A stretch of 64,000 nt of DNA from Gammaproteobacteria bacterium. GTDB lineage: Bacteria; Pseudomonadota; Gammaproteobacteria; SG8-11. The stretch lies in the NCBI GenBank assembly GCA_024641505.1, contig JAHECY010000009.1, forward strand, positions 1-64,000, written 5' to 3'. Positions 8,594 to 18,646 of the stretch are shown in pieces. The notes below the pieces were generated by a model. That model was given only the letters and a program-made list of their open reading frames with translations, did not search any database and was not told the origin of the DNA. The position numbers and the translations under genes were made by a program. Position 1 is the first letter of the stretch. Every line of letters starts with the position of its first letter.

Positions 8594-9632
8594 AATTATT
8601 AACGTATTTGTTAATTTGACATTTTATAGCAGGAGACCCTGGGTTAGAACTGCCCGTCGTGGGATTCCATGCATCGGCAAAAATAAACTGGTAACCCATT
8701 GTATTATATAAAATATCTACGAACTATTAAGGAAGTTCTTACATTTATTTTAGCGATTGTACGTTATTAATCGGCTGGGCGGCGTTAGACTTCGTGCATT
8801 GTTTTCTAAATCAATAACGCCACAAAATAACAGTATATATTACGGCATAATGATGTCATGGTTAAATGACATTGATACACTAAAAAGCGAGAGATAAAAC
8901 GTCATTTCGCGAAGATTATCTCCGTAGTTGCTACCCATCGTGAGTTTGTCACTGATAGGATCAGTTGGCCATTGTTATTAAGTTCTGGAAATAATTATTT
9001 GATTCGATTGTCAACATTTCACGCGCACTAATGCGGCGCTAGCTAACATAACCAGTTCCGCTGCTTACAGCTTACTGACCTAAATTTCCGGTAAGGGCAA
9101 TTTTTCTAAGTGGGCGATTAAAATATTGAACTGCTGTCGGCGGCACAATAACAATATTAACAATATTGGTTTATTCTTACAGTTTTAACTTCAGGATAAA
9201 ACAATTACTTATCATATTTAAATCTAATACAATTAATCATTCCAATTTACGTTGGATTATGTAAAATGAGGAGAGGTATTTATGATAGGAAGCGCAGCCA
9301 TTGACCAACGCCGTATCTCGTGCATGGTTCAAGTCAACGGCGTTTTAGGTATCCATATTCCGCTGCACTGATTTATCCATAGCGAAAATACAACTAGGAA
9401 ATTGCTGATTCATAATAACTGAAGAATCCCCGGTATCCTGAACAAAGGTCTGACATATCTACTATCGGGGGGGCATGCAGGGATGCAGCGGTAATGACGT
9501 GCATATTTTCATTATGCTCTCACAGAGCAACAGTCGGTTTAGAATGGATATCCCGGTCGTTATGTATAAACCATGGCAGTAGTATTCAAGCACTGAACCA
9601 AAATCCGTCCACGATACCAACCAAACAAGACC
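8594..9632. other. Long intergenic region without a recognisable gene
   Basis: The 1,039 bases are AT-rich with frequent stops in all frames. The only notable item is a 29-codon frame at 9282-9371 with an unusually strong GAGGAG ribosome site 5-6 bases before its ATG; the peptide is not recognisable. The region separates a leftward pair from the rightward glycosyltransferase series, so promoters for both must lie here. It may be a site of past gene loss. Confidence 0.6.
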
Positions 9633-10844
9633 ATGCATAGATTATATATTATTACCGCAAATCAAAGACCCAATCGCAGAATTAAGAAGCTTTCTGAGTT
9701 GCATGTAAACGGTACAGTAACACTGGTCGTCATGGGAGAAAACGATTTCTCAGGAAATACTTGCACGGTTAAACCGTATCCGAATCCGACAGCCATTCTT
9801 GGCTTGTTAGGCCTGCACCGACTAAAGCGCATTTTGGATAAAATATTATATTTCCCTTCGAGAAATATTCTTTACGTCAGTGCCGTGAAGAACAAGTTGT
9901 ATCGTCGGATCGAAAATGATTTAAAGAACGGTCGAATCGTGAGTTTGATTACTTGCGTGCCTCCTCATGACATAAGCCTGATTGGCCTATACTTCAAAGA
10001 AAAATTTCCAAAAATCAAGTGGATCATAGATTGGCAGGATCTATGGAGCTACGATGAGTATTACTTAAATGGTGTAGATGAGGATTATAGACAGAGATTG
10101 CTGGCTGTAGAGAAAAGCGTGATGCACGCATGTGATGTTAACGTGGTAACGAACTATAAGGCGGAGAAGGTATTTGTGGAGCACTATGGTATTCATCCCG
10201 GTAAAGTAACCGCGATAAATCATGCCTATGATAATACCGATCTGTTTCTGGCAGCTGCCCCGGGAGCGGAAACCACGATTGAAAATCGTGGTCAACGTGT
10301 GATTAAGTTGGGATTTCTTGGAACCTTGTCAAAACCGCCCAAGGTCTCGGGCGAGAGAATATTGCATGCCGTCGATGATGCAGTAGATGCCGGCATTGAT
10401 TTGGAATTCAACGTCTATGGCGATGTTTCCGAGACGACTCCGGGCCTGGTGCAGAAAATGAAAAATAAAGTTGTTAAATTGCACGATAGAACCAGTCACG
10501 ACGAAAGTCTTCGAAATATCGCGGAATGTGACTTGCTGGTGATATCGCTTGAGGATTTGCAGAACTCAAAGGTAATCATGCACGGCAAGCTGCCACACTA
10601 CTTGGCACTGAGAAAGCCAATTATTGCCATGGTCCCTGAGGATTCATTCGTCGCGGAAGTAGTTGGATCTACCGGCACAGGTGTTGTTATTCCAACGAGT
10701 GATGACTGGGGAAAATCCTTAACCTTGGTGCTGCAGAACTACTTGTCGGGAGAAACACTGAGTAATGTCAATTCCGCAATGTTGGAAAATTATTCGTGGT
10801 CAAATATTTCGGAATTATGGAAAAAACTGGTTACGGCGAATTGA
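9633..10844 (+). CDS. GT-B type glycosyltransferase
   Basis: The 403-residue product shows a two-domain GT-B layout. The first half contains IIDWQDLWSYDEYYLN and a short AINHAYDNTDLF linker. The second half begins KLGFLGTLSKPPK and ends with donor-site segments such as GKLPHYLALRKPIIAMVP. It is a divergent relative of GT4 enzymes; the usual E-x7-E is not clear. It is probably one sugar-transfer step of the polysaccharide, in the cytoplasm. The coding base composition is AT-rich like its neighbours, suggesting a locus acquired as a block. Confidence 0.75.
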   Translation: MHRLYIITANQRPNRRIKKLSELHVNGTVTLVVMGENDFSGNTCTVKPYPNPTAILGLLGLHRLKRILDKILYFPSRNILYVSAVKNKLYRRIENDLKNGRIVSLITCVPPHDISLIGLYFKEKFPKIKWIIDWQDLWSYDEYYLNGVDEDYRQRLLAVEKSVMHACDVNVVTNYKAEKVFVEHYGIHPGKVTAINHAYDNTDLFLAAAPGAETTIENRGQRVIKLGFLGTLSKPPKVSGERILHAVDDAVDAGIDLEFNVYGDVSETTPGLVQKMKNKVVKLHDRTSHDESLRNIAECDLLVISLEDLQNSKVIMHGKLPHYLALRKPIIAMVPEDSFVAEVVGSTGTGVVIPTSDDWGKSLTLVLQNYLSGETLSNVNSAMLENYSWSNISELWKKLVTAN

Positions 10845-10965
10845 AAATATCCCTGGCGATTCTGATATGCGTGTGTGGTCACTTATTTGATTGGTTTCAC
10901 ATGGGAATTTATAAATGGTCGTTACAGCTTTATACAAGAAAATATTTCAGATTTAAGAAAATCCA

Positions 10966-12093
10966 ATGAAAGTCATCGCAATCGTAACGCCAGCCCACTG
11001 GAGCCAGGTAACTGGTGGCTCAGAACTGCAAATAAGGTATCTATTGGATCATCTGATTTCCTTGGATAGTTACAAAATATATTATGTAACCAAGTCGGTC
11101 GGGGAAGATTTTAGTCCGAATGGTTACGTGATCGAAAGGCTGCCTGAATTGTCGCGGTATAAAATCAGCGTCCTTAACTATATGGGAGATTTCGCAGATT
11201 CGCCTGCGCTTTACAAAACATTGAAAAAGATTAAACCTGATGTGATATATCAGAGGGTTGGAGGAATATATACTGGAGTATCTGCTTGCTATGCGAGGCA
11301 TCATGGGGCGAAAATGGTTTGGCATATATCGAGTGATATGAATGTGACACCCTTCAGAAAAGATATGAATAAAGCTCGAAATATTGTCAATAGGTTTGTC
11401 GCCAAAAAATTTCTGGAGTATGGCATAAAGAATTGCGATGCGATTATAGCGCAAACTAAGCAACAAGACGACCTGTTGTTCCGGCACTATTCAAGAAAGG
11501 CGGATAGGATAATAGCTAATTTTCATGAACCACCGGTTAGTTTCCCATTGGCGAATGAGAATAAGCTGGTGCTGTGGATTTCAAATATCAAAAAATTAAA
11601 AAGACCCGAGCTGTTTATTGAGTTAGCCAGATCGCAGTTGTCAAGAAAAGATATCGAATTTGTGATGATCGGCAGGTTGGATAATAGTCCATGGTCCGCG
11701 CAAATCAAGGAAATGGTGGGCGCGACAGGCAACCTCCGGATGACGGGTGAAATATCACATCAGGAAGTAAATGAATGGTTGCATAAGGCATCCCTGGTCG
11801 TTAATACAAGCATGTTTGAGGGGATGCCAAACAGCTTTATACAAGCTTGGCTTCGAAAGATACCTGTTCTTACCATGGGTGTTGATCCTGATAATGTGAT
11901 AAAGAACGAAGGCATTGGGGCAGTTGCTGATGATATGGCGGGAATGACTGAAAATTTAGTAAAAATCCTTGACGATAGTGGATTGCGAATTGCCATGGGA
12001 AGGAAAGCCAGAGATTTTGCGATTACTACTTACTCTAAGGACAACGTAAAAGAAATCGGGCAAATAATTCACAGCTTAATATTGCGAAAATAG
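10966..12093 (+). CDS. Family 4 glycosyltransferase
   Basis: The 375-residue GT-B protein has an N-terminal VTPAHWSQVTGGSELQ glycine-rich loop. It also has a C-terminal donor domain with KLVLWISNIKKLKRPELFIELA and the segment FEGMPNSFIQAWLRKIPVLT. In typical GT4 members this segment reads E-x7-E; here the second Glu is Gln. The change may reduce or alter donor chemistry, although some active members vary at this site. It is followed after 4 bases by another glycosyltransferase gene, so the two are almost certainly co-translated. Confidence 0.8.
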   Translation: MKVIAIVTPAHWSQVTGGSELQIRYLLDHLISLDSYKIYYVTKSVGEDFSPNGYVIERLPELSRYKISVLNYMGDFADSPALYKTLKKIKPDVIYQRVGGIYTGVSACYARHHGAKMVWHISSDMNVTPFRKDMNKARNIVNRFVAKKFLEYGIKNCDAIIAQTKQQDDLLFRHYSRKADRIIANFHEPPVSFPLANENKLVLWISNIKKLKRPELFIELARSQLSRKDIEFVMIGRLDNSPWSAQIKEMVGATGNLRMTGEISHQEVNEWLHKASLVVNTSMFEGMPNSFIQAWLRKIPVLTMGVDPDNVIKNEGIGAVADDMAGMTENLVKILDDSGLRIAMGRKARDFAITTYSKDNVKEIGQIIHSLILRK

Positions 12094-12097
12094 TCAG

Positions 12098-13240
12098 ATG
12101 AAGAGAATATATTGGGTTGAACCGGATGGTTTCGATAAAAAGCCGAATAAGAGTCCATGGCTTGAAATGTCGGAAGTGTTAATTGATATGAATTTCGACG
12201 TGGTTATTGTAACCGGTTATGCGTTGGAAAAATATGCTACCCCGGGCCGGAGGGTTAACATGAAATATTTTTCCTCGTTAAACCTCCCTTTGTTATTTCG
12301 CTATTCGTTATTACTTAAGATATTTATCTGGCTGTTTGTGAAAGCGCGTCGAGACGATATCATTATTCTGAATCCTTCAGGAATGATGCTTGCTCCAATG
12401 CTCTGGTTGCGAGGGTGCCGGAATATACATTTGGACGTCAGAACGTTGCTTGGTGCGAGTACATCGTTGAAAGAACGGTTGGATTATTTTTTAAGCTGGC
12501 AATTTCCATTACGGTACTTGCATGGATATGTCCGCAGTTATTCATTTATTACTGAGCGTCTGAAGGCTGCTGTATCCGAAGAATTCGGAATCGATTTTAA
12601 AGACTATGTATTGTGGCAATCCGGGGTTAATTCCCGGAAATTCAAGTCGCATAAAATTGTTCATGCAAAGGCACCCAGCAGATGTGTCATGCTGTACCAT
12701 GGAAGTATTACGCGAAATCGAGGTCTTGATGCAATAATAGAAGCGATAGCAATATTGCCGTCCAGCAAGCGAAGTATGCTTGAGTTCGTGATTATTGGCG
12801 GTGGATCGGAGCTGCACAATTTGAAAATGTTGGTAGATGAAAAGCAGTTATCCGATATAGTAACGTTTAAAGGATTAAAACCTTATGATGAAATGCCCGA
12901 CGAGATATCCAATGCGCAAATTGGGATTTATGCACTACCCGATCGGCTTGAATGGAATGTTTCGAGTCCGATAAAAATATTTGAGTATATGGCTTGCGCC
13001 AAACCAATTATTCTCACGCCGATTCCGGCGCATAAGGATGTGCTTGCTTCCGAAAAATTCATCGTATGGACAGACGGTGAAGATGCCAAGGCAATAGCTG
13101 TCGCCATAGAGGATGCGCTTGATAATTTGGATACCTTGACGGAAGCGGCCAGCGTTGGTCCCGCATTGGTTCGTGAGAGGTTTGACTGGAAAGTCCAAGG
13201 GAAAAAACTGGGCGAATATTTGGCTCGAATATATGCATAG
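12098..13240 (+). CDS. Family 4 glycosyltransferase
   Basis: The 380-residue protein has a membrane-associating hydrophobic segment early on (LLLKIFIWLFVKA). A GT-B donor domain follows, marked by LYHGSITRNRGLDAIIEAI, VIIGGGSELHNL and SSPIKIFEYMACAKPII, where the conserved donor-site Glu is present. It begins 4 bases after the previous gene and ends 30 bases before a polymerase-like gene, consistent with one operon. It likely adds a sugar to the lipid-linked repeat unit. No specificity can be assigned. Confidence 0.8.
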   Translation: MKRIYWVEPDGFDKKPNKSPWLEMSEVLIDMNFDVVIVTGYALEKYATPGRRVNMKYFSSLNLPLLFRYSLLLKIFIWLFVKARRDDIIILNPSGMMLAPMLWLRGCRNIHLDVRTLLGASTSLKERLDYFLSWQFPLRYLHGYVRSYSFITERLKAAVSEEFGIDFKDYVLWQSGVNSRKFKSHKIVHAKAPSRCVMLYHGSITRNRGLDAIIEAIAILPSSKRSMLEFVIIGGGSELHNLKMLVDEKQLSDIVTFKGLKPYDEMPDEISNAQIGIYALPDRLEWNVSSPIKIFEYMACAKPIILTPIPAHKDVLASEKFIVWTDGEDAKAIAVAIEDALDNLDTLTEAASVGPALVRERFDWKVQGKKLGEYLARIYA

Positions 13241-13270
13241 TCAAAGTTAAGTATCGTTGATGCTGGGAAA

Positions 13271-14608
13271 ATGAACGGAATTATCTATTGCTTATTCACA
13301 ATTGTGGTTATGAATGGCTTTTTTACTGCCGTTCATGGATCGTTGGTAGTGCTTCCTGAGTTGTTATCGGGAATCGTCTTTATGTTGATATTGCTCAAGG
13401 CCGCATTGGAAAAAACGATACTTGTGAGTAACAAATATCTTCTACTATGCGTCATGGCGTTAATTCACATTATTATCGGTTTGGTAATCAACGATGTCGC
13501 GCCTGGCACGATCCTCACTGGATCACGGCCGTACTTGAAATGGATACCATTCTTTTTGTTACCCATGGTGTTTAGAATATCGGAAGAGTCGATGAAAAAA
13601 CAGCTGAAGTTCCTGCTGTTTCTCGCATTATTGCAATGTCCGATTGCATTGTATCAAAGGATGTTTAAATTCGAAGGCACTTTAACGGGAGACTATATCA
13701 CCGGCACGTTGGGGTCCGGCGGATCGGGTGTGCTAACATTATTTATGCTCAGTGGGATTGCCATGACCTTGTCATTTTTTGTAAGCGGAAAAATCAGGTT
13801 ACCTGCATACATTATGCTGACACTGATGCTGTTTATTCCTACGGCTATCAATGAAACAAAGGTGACTATATTTCTTCTGCCAATTGCCTTGTTTGTACCC
13901 GTGTTTTACGGAATGAAAGACAGAGCCAACCTTCGGAAAATGTCCGGTATATTTATTCTTGGATCGGCGGTTATTGTCGGGTTTGTGTCAATTTATGACA
14001 CCTATTATGGCCGTGGAGATGTTGTAGAGTTTTTGATCGACAGAGGGGCGGATTATCTATACAGCGGCACTGAGTTCAAAGAAGATGAACTACTGGCGCA
14101 GAAAAGTCTTGGTGGCCAGGTAACAATTCAACAGCAAAAAATCGGATCTAAGGAATCAGGTGGACGACTCGATACGATCTTGTTACCGATAAAAACATTG
14201 GCCGATGATCCTGTAAAATTGTGGATTGGCGTCGGTATTGGTAATGCCTCTACTTCAATTATTTCGGTATTTTCGGGGGAATTTTCTTCGGTTATCGGAA
14301 ATATTGCCGGTACCACATTGTTGAGTTACTTGTTGTGGGAGACAGGATTGAGCGGTGCTATCGCATTCATTGTATTTCTAGTTTTTATCTTAAATGATTC
14401 TCGGAAGCTAGTGTTAAAAGGAGGCTTTCTGCGAATATTTGCTGCTGGATGGATTGCGGTCGTGAGTATTATTCTTGTGGCTATGGCATACAATAATCTG
14501 TTTTATTCAAATGCCATCATTTTTATATTTGCCTATATATCGGGGTTTGCTGTAACTGAAGCATTTGCGAAACGGCAAAGTAATGTGCAGACGACAATTC
14601 ACTATTAG
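13271..14608 (+). CDS. Polytopic membrane protein, O-antigen/polysaccharide polymerase-like
   Basis: The 445-residue protein has about ten hydrophobic segments spread along its length. A large hydrophilic loop lies near residues 255-320 (YLYSGTEFKEDELL to about DDPVKLWIGVGIG). Alternating membrane spans, one large periplasmic loop and a PVKLWIGVGIGNAST segment near the loop are typical of Wzy-type polymerases, which link undecaprenyl-linked repeat units in the periplasm. Sequence conservation in this group is weak, so the call rests on topology and on its place among glycosyltransferase genes. A second polymerase/ligase candidate lies at 36.2-37.7 kb. Confidence 0.65.
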   Translation: MNGIIYCLFTIVVMNGFFTAVHGSLVVLPELLSGIVFMLILLKAALEKTILVSNKYLLLCVMALIHIIIGLVINDVAPGTILTGSRPYLKWIPFFLLPMVFRISEESMKKQLKFLLFLALLQCPIALYQRMFKFEGTLTGDYITGTLGSGGSGVLTLFMLSGIAMTLSFFVSGKIRLPAYIMLTLMLFIPTAINETKVTIFLLPIALFVPVFYGMKDRANLRKMSGIFILGSAVIVGFVSIYDTYYGRGDVVEFLIDRGADYLYSGTEFKEDELLAQKSLGGQVTIQQQKIGSKESGGRLDTILLPIKTLADDPVKLWIGVGIGNASTSIISVFSGEFSSVIGNIAGTTLLSYLLWETGLSGAIAFIVFLVFILNDSRKLVLKGGFLRIFAAGWIAVVSIILVAMAYNNLFYSNAIIFIFAYISGFAVTEAFAKRQSNVQTTIHY

Positions 14609-14620
14609 ACTGATAATTGA

Positions 14621-15874
14621 ATGGCGATATGCAGCCATGGGAAGAACATATTGTTAAAAAATACATTGTTGTCAATTAATAACTACCATTATGCAAGGGG
14701 AGGGGCCGAAGTGGTGTTCCTGGAGCATAATAAGTTATTCCAGGAAAGGGGATGGCAAGTCGTTCCGTTTTCCATGATGCACGAAAATAATATTTCCAGT
14801 GAGTGGTCAAAATATTTTGTTGATGAAATAGAGTTAGGAAAAAAAACATCTGCATTTAAGCGGATGCTGCAAGCGGGAAAAATCGTCTATTCATTTGAGG
14901 CAAGAAGAAAAATTACGCAGCTCGTTAAAAAAGTCAGGCCGAGTGTCTGTCACGTTCATAACATATATCACCATATATCACCGTCAATTTTAAGTGTCAT
15001 GAAGGCCGAGGAAATTCCCCTGTTTATGACGCTTCATGACTTGAAGTTGGCATGCCCCGCTTACAAAATGCTATCAAATAATGTGTTATGCGAGAAATGC
15101 AAGAATGGAAAAATATATAATTTGGTGGCCAACAGGTGCATGAAGACCTCTGTCACGCTCAGTTCGCTTATATTCGTCGAGACTCTGGTGCATCGAGCCT
15201 TGGGTGTGTATAAGAATAACGTAGATTGTTTTGTCGTTCCAAGCCGATTTTACCTGGAAAAGTTTGTCGAGTGGGGTTGGGACCGGAGTCGATTTCAGTA
15301 TTTGCCGAATTTCGTGAAGACCGAAAGCTATGAGGCGGATTTTACCGCGGGGGAATACTATGTTTATTTCGGGCGGCTTAGTGAAGAAAAGGGATTGCCC
15401 ACGCTGATAAATGCCGCAAAAGAAGCGAATATACAACTTGTAATCGTTGGAGCGGGCCCGGAAGAACAGAGATTGAAGAAATTGGCAACTGGCATCGGCG
15501 CACAAGTGGTATTTTCCGGTTACCAGACAGGTGATAACTTGAAGCGAATCATACAAAAGGCAAAAGCGGTAGTGATTCCATCAGAGTGGTATGAAAATGC
15601 CCCCATATCACTTTTGGAAGCCTACGCATTGGGAAAACCCGTCATAGGCGCAAATATTGGCGGAATACCAGAGTTAGTAAAAGAAAATGAAACCGGCTTT
15701 ATATTCAGCGCAGGTTCAACGACTGAATTGACCAGTGCTATGGCACGATTGGAGTCTCTGTCGGCAAGTGATATAGCGCAGATGGGGCGCACTGCCAGGA
15801 AATGGGTTGAGAGTGAATTTGGCTCCGTTAATTATATTGAAAGGATGACTGAATTATATTCAAGATATCAATAA
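14621..15874 (+). CDS. Family 4 glycosyltransferase
   Basis: The 417-residue product has the GT4 N-terminal glycine-rich NNYHYARGGAEVVFLEH motif, the HVHNIYHHISPSIL acceptor-side motif, and a cysteine-rich insert (CPAYKMLSNNVLCEKCKNG). The donor domain contains VYFGRLSEEKGLPTLI and E-x7-E in YENAPISLLEAYALGKPVIG. The Cys-rich insert with HDLKLACPAY is seen in several capsule glycosyltransferases. The first 13 residues precede a second plausible start, so the true start may be slightly downstream. It is 12 bases after the polymerase-like gene. Confidence 0.85.
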   Translation: MAICSHGKNILLKNTLLSINNYHYARGGAEVVFLEHNKLFQERGWQVVPFSMMHENNISSEWSKYFVDEIELGKKTSAFKRMLQAGKIVYSFEARRKITQLVKKVRPSVCHVHNIYHHISPSILSVMKAEEIPLFMTLHDLKLACPAYKMLSNNVLCEKCKNGKIYNLVANRCMKTSVTLSSLIFVETLVHRALGVYKNNVDCFVVPSRFYLEKFVEWGWDRSRFQYLPNFVKTESYEADFTAGEYYVYFGRLSEEKGLPTLINAAKEANIQLVIVGAGPEEQRLKKLATGIGAQVVFSGYQTGDNLKRIIQKAKAVVIPSEWYENAPISLLEAYALGKPVIGANIGGIPELVKENETGFIFSAGSTTELTSAMARLESLSASDIAQMGRTARKWVESEFGSVNYIERMTELYSRYQ

Positions 15875-16013
15875 GTCGGCGCCATCGAACGACGAAATTA
15901 CCGTGGTTTATGCCAGCACTGTGGGTACAGAATTTCTGGTAGTTTATGCGGCGATTCAGCGGTAAGAAAATTGCCGAGCGTAACCGCGAATAACTAAAGT
16001 AGGTTTTATATAT

Positions 16014-16796
16014 ATGGCCAAGAATTTTATCATAGTAGGTACCCAACGTACTGGAAGCAGTGCTTTTGCTGAAATGATCGGTTTTCATCCCCGGATCGCG
16101 TGTGGCTGGGAATGGACAAATATTGTTCCGTGGTGGAAGAAAATCGCAGTAGCCAAGAAAGCCCTGAACGGAGAATTCGACGATCTTCCTTCGGATGAAA
16201 TGCGTCATATGAAGAGTATTTGTAATGAAAATTCGGAGTGGATTGGGTACAGACGTCTTTTTAGATCTTCCGATAAGTGGATTGGTGATCCAAGGTATTC
16301 CCCGGCGCTTTGGTTGGATCGCTTCGAAGAGCATCTCAATTGGATAGCCCATACACCAGATCTGCATATTATTCATTTGATAAGAATGGACAACATTGCC
16401 TGGTTAAAGTCGAAATTCCTGTCAAAAGTGACGAAAACATATGTGGGGAAAAAGTATCCAGACAATGTGAGCGTTAGAATACCAATCAGGGAGGCAATAG
16501 CAAGGATCCGAAGTAAAATGTGGGTGGACTGCAAGTTGAGTAATTTGGAGGAATCGAATCCATATATGGCAGTCAACTATGAGGACTTCCTGGCGAATAA
16601 GGTTGGTGTAGTCAGTGATGCGTTGAAATTTCTGGGATGTGATCCGGATTTGATACGAGATAAGGCAGATAGTGGCAGGAAAAGGCAATCAAAAGGCGAT
16701 GTATCGCGAGCAATAGAAAATTATGAGCAATTGCATCGAAAATTGGACGAGCAGGGGTTGCTGTTTTTTAATATGGAACGCGACTGTTCTCGATAA
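16014..16796 (+). CDS. Sulfotransferase family protein
   Basis: The 260-residue protein carries the 5'-phosphosulfate binding loop as VGTQRTGSSAFAEMI near the N-terminus. A 3'-phosphate binding segment, HIIHLIRMDNIAWLKS, follows around residues 120-135. Both are hallmarks of PAPS-dependent sulfotransferases (Stf0/NodH-like). It should transfer sulfate from PAPS to a hydroxyl or amine of the polysaccharide or its precursor, in the cytoplasm. Located among glycosyltransferase genes, it predicts a sulfated glycan. Its length fits the family. Confidence 0.8.
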   Translation: MAKNFIIVGTQRTGSSAFAEMIGFHPRIACGWEWTNIVPWWKKIAVAKKALNGEFDDLPSDEMRHMKSICNENSEWIGYRRLFRSSDKWIGDPRYSPALWLDRFEEHLNWIAHTPDLHIIHLIRMDNIAWLKSKFLSKVTKTYVGKKYPDNVSVRIPIREAIARIRSKMWVDCKLSNLEESNPYMAVNYEDFLANKVGVVSDALKFLGCDPDLIRDKADSGRKRQSKGDVSRAIENYEQLHRKLDEQGLLFFNMERDCSR

Positions 16797-16829
16797 ATGT
16801 AACAAAATATACTGCACAAGTATTCCTGT

Positions 16830-18017
16830 ATGGAAAAAACAATATTATTGGTTCCCGGGTTTCAAGCGGATACCTACAGTGAGATTGAGTCGGCATTGGT
16901 CGAGTTGTCCAATAAAGTTGAAGGGATAAAAATTGTATGGCTCGTACCAGAAATCGGCAATAAATATCTCATTTTTCGCAATCCGGAAAATAAGAAGAAG
17001 TTACCGGAACCGTTATATGTTTCTTATTTAGATCGTTACAACGTAGAGTATTTTGTCGCGAATATTTCGAAATATAATTTCGCCAGTAATTGGCGTCTAT
17101 ATCATAAAATATTTTCGGAATATGATGTGGATGCGGTGTTCACTCATTTTGGTTTCGAACGGATATGGACAACATTCTTTGGGAAGTTGTTCGGTAAAAC
17201 CACCATATGGAATGAGCATTGGTATTCGCTTGGTAACCGTCATGTCATATTGAAAAGAATGTTTTATCGGTATTTTGTCGATTATTTCATTTCAATATCT
17301 CAATTCATTTCAAACTCCTTGCCAGAAGTTAGTAACGTTTATACTGTTCCAAACTCTATAACGATATCTGGTGAGGAGATGAAAAATAATGACGTTACAC
17401 CTGATATACAACTTAGAAGCAATATCGGTATACGCGATGGAGTGAAGGTCATATTGATGGTGGCCTCGTTCACGCCGCAGAAACGATATGATTTGGCATT
17501 GAGGATATGCAGTGAGGTGATTCGTGCTCACAAAGATGTGTTTTTTATATTTTTAGGGGAGGGAAGTGAGCGCTCCGAAATACTCCAAAAGATTCAGTCA
17601 ATGAATATTTCGGAATATTTTTATATTCCGGGTTATGTCAACAATGTTAATGACTACTATAGAATTTCCGATATTTGCATTCTTACCTCTTGCAATGAGG
17701 GATTTGGTTATTGTGTCGTTGAAGCAATGAAACATGCAAAACCCATCGTGGCGTTTTCATCAGGAGCCCTTGGCGAAATTATAGAAGATGGAGTCTCGGG
17801 ATTTTTGGTGGCAGAGGGCGACATTGTATCATTTACTAACAGAATTAATGGTTTGGTAGTGTCAAAACATGAGTGCGATAGAATTGGAAGAAACGGACTC
17901 GATCGTGTGAAGACTAAATTTGGAAGGGCTGAGTGGATTAGGTCGATGAATACAGCTTTGATGGAAATATTGTCAGGAGATGTTCGGCACCATACACGTA
18001 AGAAGAATGATGATTGA
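16830..18017 (+). CDS. Family 4 glycosyltransferase
   Basis: The 395-residue GT-B protein has an N-terminal domain with FTHFGFERIWTTF and WNEHWYSLGNRH. Its donor domain contains LMVASFTPQKRYDLAL, FLGEGSERSEIL and E-x7-E in NEGFGYCVVEAMKHAKPIVAF, followed by GALGEIIEDGVSGFLV. It is the last rightward gene of the first polysaccharide block and lies 33 bases after the sulfotransferase gene. The family acts on the cytoplasmic face with a nucleotide-sugar donor. Confidence 0.85.
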   Translation: MEKTILLVPGFQADTYSEIESALVELSNKVEGIKIVWLVPEIGNKYLIFRNPENKKKLPEPLYVSYLDRYNVEYFVANISKYNFASNWRLYHKIFSEYDVDAVFTHFGFERIWTTFFGKLFGKTTIWNEHWYSLGNRHVILKRMFYRYFVDYFISISQFISNSLPEVSNVYTVPNSITISGEEMKNNDVTPDIQLRSNIGIRDGVKVILMVASFTPQKRYDLALRICSEVIRAHKDVFFIFLGEGSERSEILQKIQSMNISEYFYIPGYVNNVNDYYRISDICILTSCNEGFGYCVVEAMKHAKPIVAFSSGALGEIIEDGVSGFLVAEGDIVSFTNRINGLVVSKHECDRIGRNGLDRVKTKFGRAEWIRSMNTALMEILSGDVRHHTRKKNDD

Positions 18018-18646
18018 GTTGACCGAAGGTGGCGATACATGCGTAGACAGCGTATTCTAGTGGTTATAAGCGTAAGTGCACCGCTGATTAAGCGCCAATT
18101 TTCGCCACAATACAGAACCTGATAACCGGGGAAAAATAATTATAAAATTGGATATGTTCACCGGTCTTACCGATGATTACTTGAAAAAGAAAAAATAGCG
18201 AATTCAAGGATGGGATATCGACGCATTGATGGAAAAGCCAATCGTGCTCTATAGTTGAGTTGTACCAGTCGTGTAGTTGTGCACGAGAGTAATAAAGTAC
18301 ACGTCAGTGTGGAGTAAGCATTTGGCGCTTTGATAAACTTCGGAGTTGCCGCAAAGTCATAAATCGCGACTTGAGGAAAGATATCGCCCAGGTATTTACA
18401 TTGTTTGCTTTAACGAATTTCCGCATGACGCGAGGAAAGTCGGCCTGAGCCTCGGGTTATAGCGCTAAAAGCAAGAAAGTTCCGGAAAATATGGGAAATC
18501 AGAGAAGAGGGAGGTGACTATTTTGTAAAAATACACCCAATTGCACTTCATGAACGAAATTATTATGGAATCCCTAGAGTTGATCAGAGGCTTTTAAAAT
18601 AAAGTAACCGGTAAGAAAGAAAGAGTTAGCGAATATATTGCAGGTG
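18018..18646. other. Intergenic region with decayed coding scraps
   Basis: The gap separates the rightward glycosyltransferase gene from the convergent asparagine synthetase-like gene. No intact gene is present. The right half contains coding-like fragments in shifted frames (entered as a pseudogene). No clear hairpin-plus-T-run terminator was seen for either flanking gene. Confidence 0.55.
18337..18602 (+). pseudogene. Possible frameshifted gene remnant of unknown family
   Basis: Two overlapping open segments in different frames read like protein. The first (18337-18462) includes ERYRPGIYIVCFNEFPHDAR. The second (18429-18602) includes FRKIWEIREEGGDYFVKIH and ends RVDQRLLK with a TAA stop. 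Neither has a start codon with a ribosome site, and stops lie immediately upstream. The composition suggests the 3' end of a degraded gene with at least one frameshift. The family was not recognised, and chance open frames in AT-rich DNA are an alternative. Confidence 0.3.
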
